This document shows, in pieces, positions 6,024-6,743 of a stretch of DNA of 6,743 bases. A program made the translations under genes and the position numbers. Source of the DNA: WTJY01 sp045105475 (GTDB lineage: Bacteria; Chloroflexota; Anaerolineae; Promineifilales; Promineifilaceae); the NCBI GenBank assembly GCA_045105475.1, contig JBGCDP010000167.1:1-6743 (forward strand), written 5' to 3'. The notes below the pieces were generated by a model that did no database searches, had not been told where the DNA came from, and was given only the letters and a program-made list of their open reading frames with translations. Positions within the stretch are counted from its first letter, which is position 1. Each line of letters begins with the position of its first letter.

Positions 6024-6743
6024 ATGTGGCGAAAACAGAAACCAACTCATCAGAACCCCACTCTCACGGCAGATCAACCTTATAAAAGTGCGCTGATCGA
6101 AGTTAAAAATGTGATCAAACGTTTCCCTGTCGGTGACACAGAAATCACCATTTTAAAGGGGATCAACTTTGAAGTTCAAGCAGGGGAGTTTGTAACGATC
6201 ACTGGTCCATCGGGGAACGGGAAATCGACCCTGCTCAACATGATTACCGGTATCGACCGGCCGAGCGAAGGGGAGGTGATCGTCACCGGGCAGCCGGTCC
6301 ATACGATGACTGAAAATCAGTTGGCCGGATGGCGGGGTGAGAAAATCGGGATTATCTTCCAGTTTTTCCAAATGCTACCCGCCCTCAGTTTGGTCCAAAA
6401 TGTTGTTTTGCCGATGGACTTTGTCAAAACACTCACCCCGGCCGAACGGCGCGAGCGGGCTATGCATCTGCTCGACATGGTAGGCTTGGCCGACCAAGCT
6501 CTAAAACTCCCATCAATGGTATCAGGTGGCCAACAGCAGCGTGCGGCGATCGCCCGCGCTTTGGCCAACGACCCACCCATCATTGTGGCAGACGAACCGA
6601 CAGGGAACTTAGACACCAAAACAGAAGAGTCTATTTTCTCCCTTTTTGAACAACTAACGGCCGAAGGCAAAACGATGCTGATGGTCACCCACAGCCGCCG
6701 TTTGGCCGCTCGCATTCCACGGCAAATTGAAATCAGTGACGGC
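6024..6743 (+). CDS. ABC transporter ATP-binding protein, LolD/MacB class, C-terminus cut by window edge
   Basis: The frame is open for 240 residues to the window edge. All ATPase motifs are present: Walker A GPSGNGKST (61-69), Q-loop glutamine in IIFQ (110-113), signature SGGQQQR (167-173), Walker B IIVADE (186-191), D-loop GNLD (194-197) and H-loop histidine in VTHS (221-224). The sequence pattern (TLLNMITGIDRPSEGEV, PALSLVQNVVLP, PTGNLD) is that of the LolD/MacB/FtsE class, whose partners are FtsX/MacB-like permeases that move lipoproteins, peptides or antibiotics, or act mechanically at the membrane. The substrate cannot be told from this subunit; a permease gene probably follows outside the window. 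Only about 10 to 20 residues should be missing. The ATG at 6024 is the first possible start after an in-frame TAG at 5973. About 22 residues precede the usual domain start, longer than average, and no Shine-Dalgarno site is visible, so a later start cannot be excluded. Confidence 0.93.
   Translation, partial: MWRKQKPTHQNPTLTADQPYKSALIEVKNVIKRFPVGDTEITILKGINFEVQAGEFVTITGPSGNGKSTLLNMITGIDRPSEGEVIVTGQPVHTMTENQLAGWRGEKIGIIFQFFQMLPALSLVQNVVLPMDFVKTLTPAERRERAMHLLDMVGLADQALKLPSMVSGGQQQRAAIARALANDPPIIVADEPTGNLDTKTEESIFSLFEQLTAEGKTMLMVTHSRRLAARIPRQIEISDG

Larger units (their letters stand above)
57..6663. repeat. Dispersed palindromic hexamer CGGCCG, 28 copies
   Basis: Copies start at 57, 369, 480, 554, 1149, 1318, 1418, 1477, 1618, 2272, 2280, 2410, 2686, 3626, 3711, 3933, 3955, 4062, 4392, 4464, 4779, 5003, 5115, 5439, 5629, 6258, 6439 and 6658. 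Chance would give one or two in this length. By gene there are 4 in the WD40 gene, 9 in the metallopeptidase gene, 12 in the regulator gene and 3 in the ABC transporter gene. Codon phase is xCG-GCC-G in 19, CGG-CCG in 5 and C-GGC-CG in 4. Neither intergenic region holds one, and there is none between 2692 and 3625. Confidence 0.85.

Noticed and set aside
5780..6025. 81-codon minus-strand open frame spanning the regulator start and the intergenic region
   Set aside because: It overlaps the N-terminus of the regulator in another frame and covers the promoter region; the translation shows no family resemblance.
6317..6715. 132-codon open frame on the minus strand opposite the ABC transporter gene
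   Set aside because: It lies wholly opposite a gene with all ATPase motifs, and its translation is low-complexity Arg/Ser-rich with no recognisable domain.

Overview
The window carries four protein genes in two divergent pairs, with no RNA gene, insertion sequence or CRISPR array that I can see. The outer two genes run off the window ends. In order: a WD40 repeat gene on the minus strand (1 to 720, C-terminus missing); a plus-strand gene (975 to 2909) for an unusual intracellular protein joining an N-terminal LysM domain to an HEIGH zinc metallopeptidase core; a minus-strand gene (2911 to 5847) for a large SARP/BTAD-type STAND regulator with winged helix, BTAD, NB-ARC-like ATPase and TPR parts; and a plus-strand gene (6024 to 6743, C-terminus missing) for a LolD/MacB-class ABC transporter ATPase.

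Organism: most likely a bacterium of the Chloroflexota (for example a Herpetosiphon-like or Anaerolineae-like lineage). This is inferred from the BTAD-NB-ARC-TPR regulator, which is greatly expanded there, from the WD40 subfamily, and from weak Shine-Dalgarno sites and an apparently leaderless start. No phylogenetic marker gene is present, so this is a moderate-confidence guess. GC content is intermediate overall but very uneven: about 60 % in the 5' half of the regulator gene and about 35 % at its 3' end.

Layout: the 1 to 720 and 975 to 2909 genes diverge from a 254-bp region holding a good minus-strand promoter, a perfect 17-bp inverted repeat and a perfect TATAAT on the plus strand. The metallopeptidase and regulator genes converge with a single base between their stop codons. 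The regulator and ABC transporter genes diverge from a 176-bp region; the regulator appears to use a GTG start with no leader. The divergent layout suggests the regulator controls itself and perhaps the ABC transporter. Whether it also acts with the metallopeptidase is open.

The most striking DNA-level signal is the palindromic hexamer CGGCCG, which occurs 28 times where one or two would be expected by chance. It lies in all four genes and all three codon phases, and is absent from both intergenic regions and from the AT-rich end of the regulator gene. It resembles a highly iterated palindrome of the kind known in cyanobacteria (HIP1). The most interesting protein is the LysM-metallopeptidase: it lacks a signal peptide, which fits phage-tail-like or contractile-injection-system biology better than cell-wall turnover, though no tail gene is visible here.
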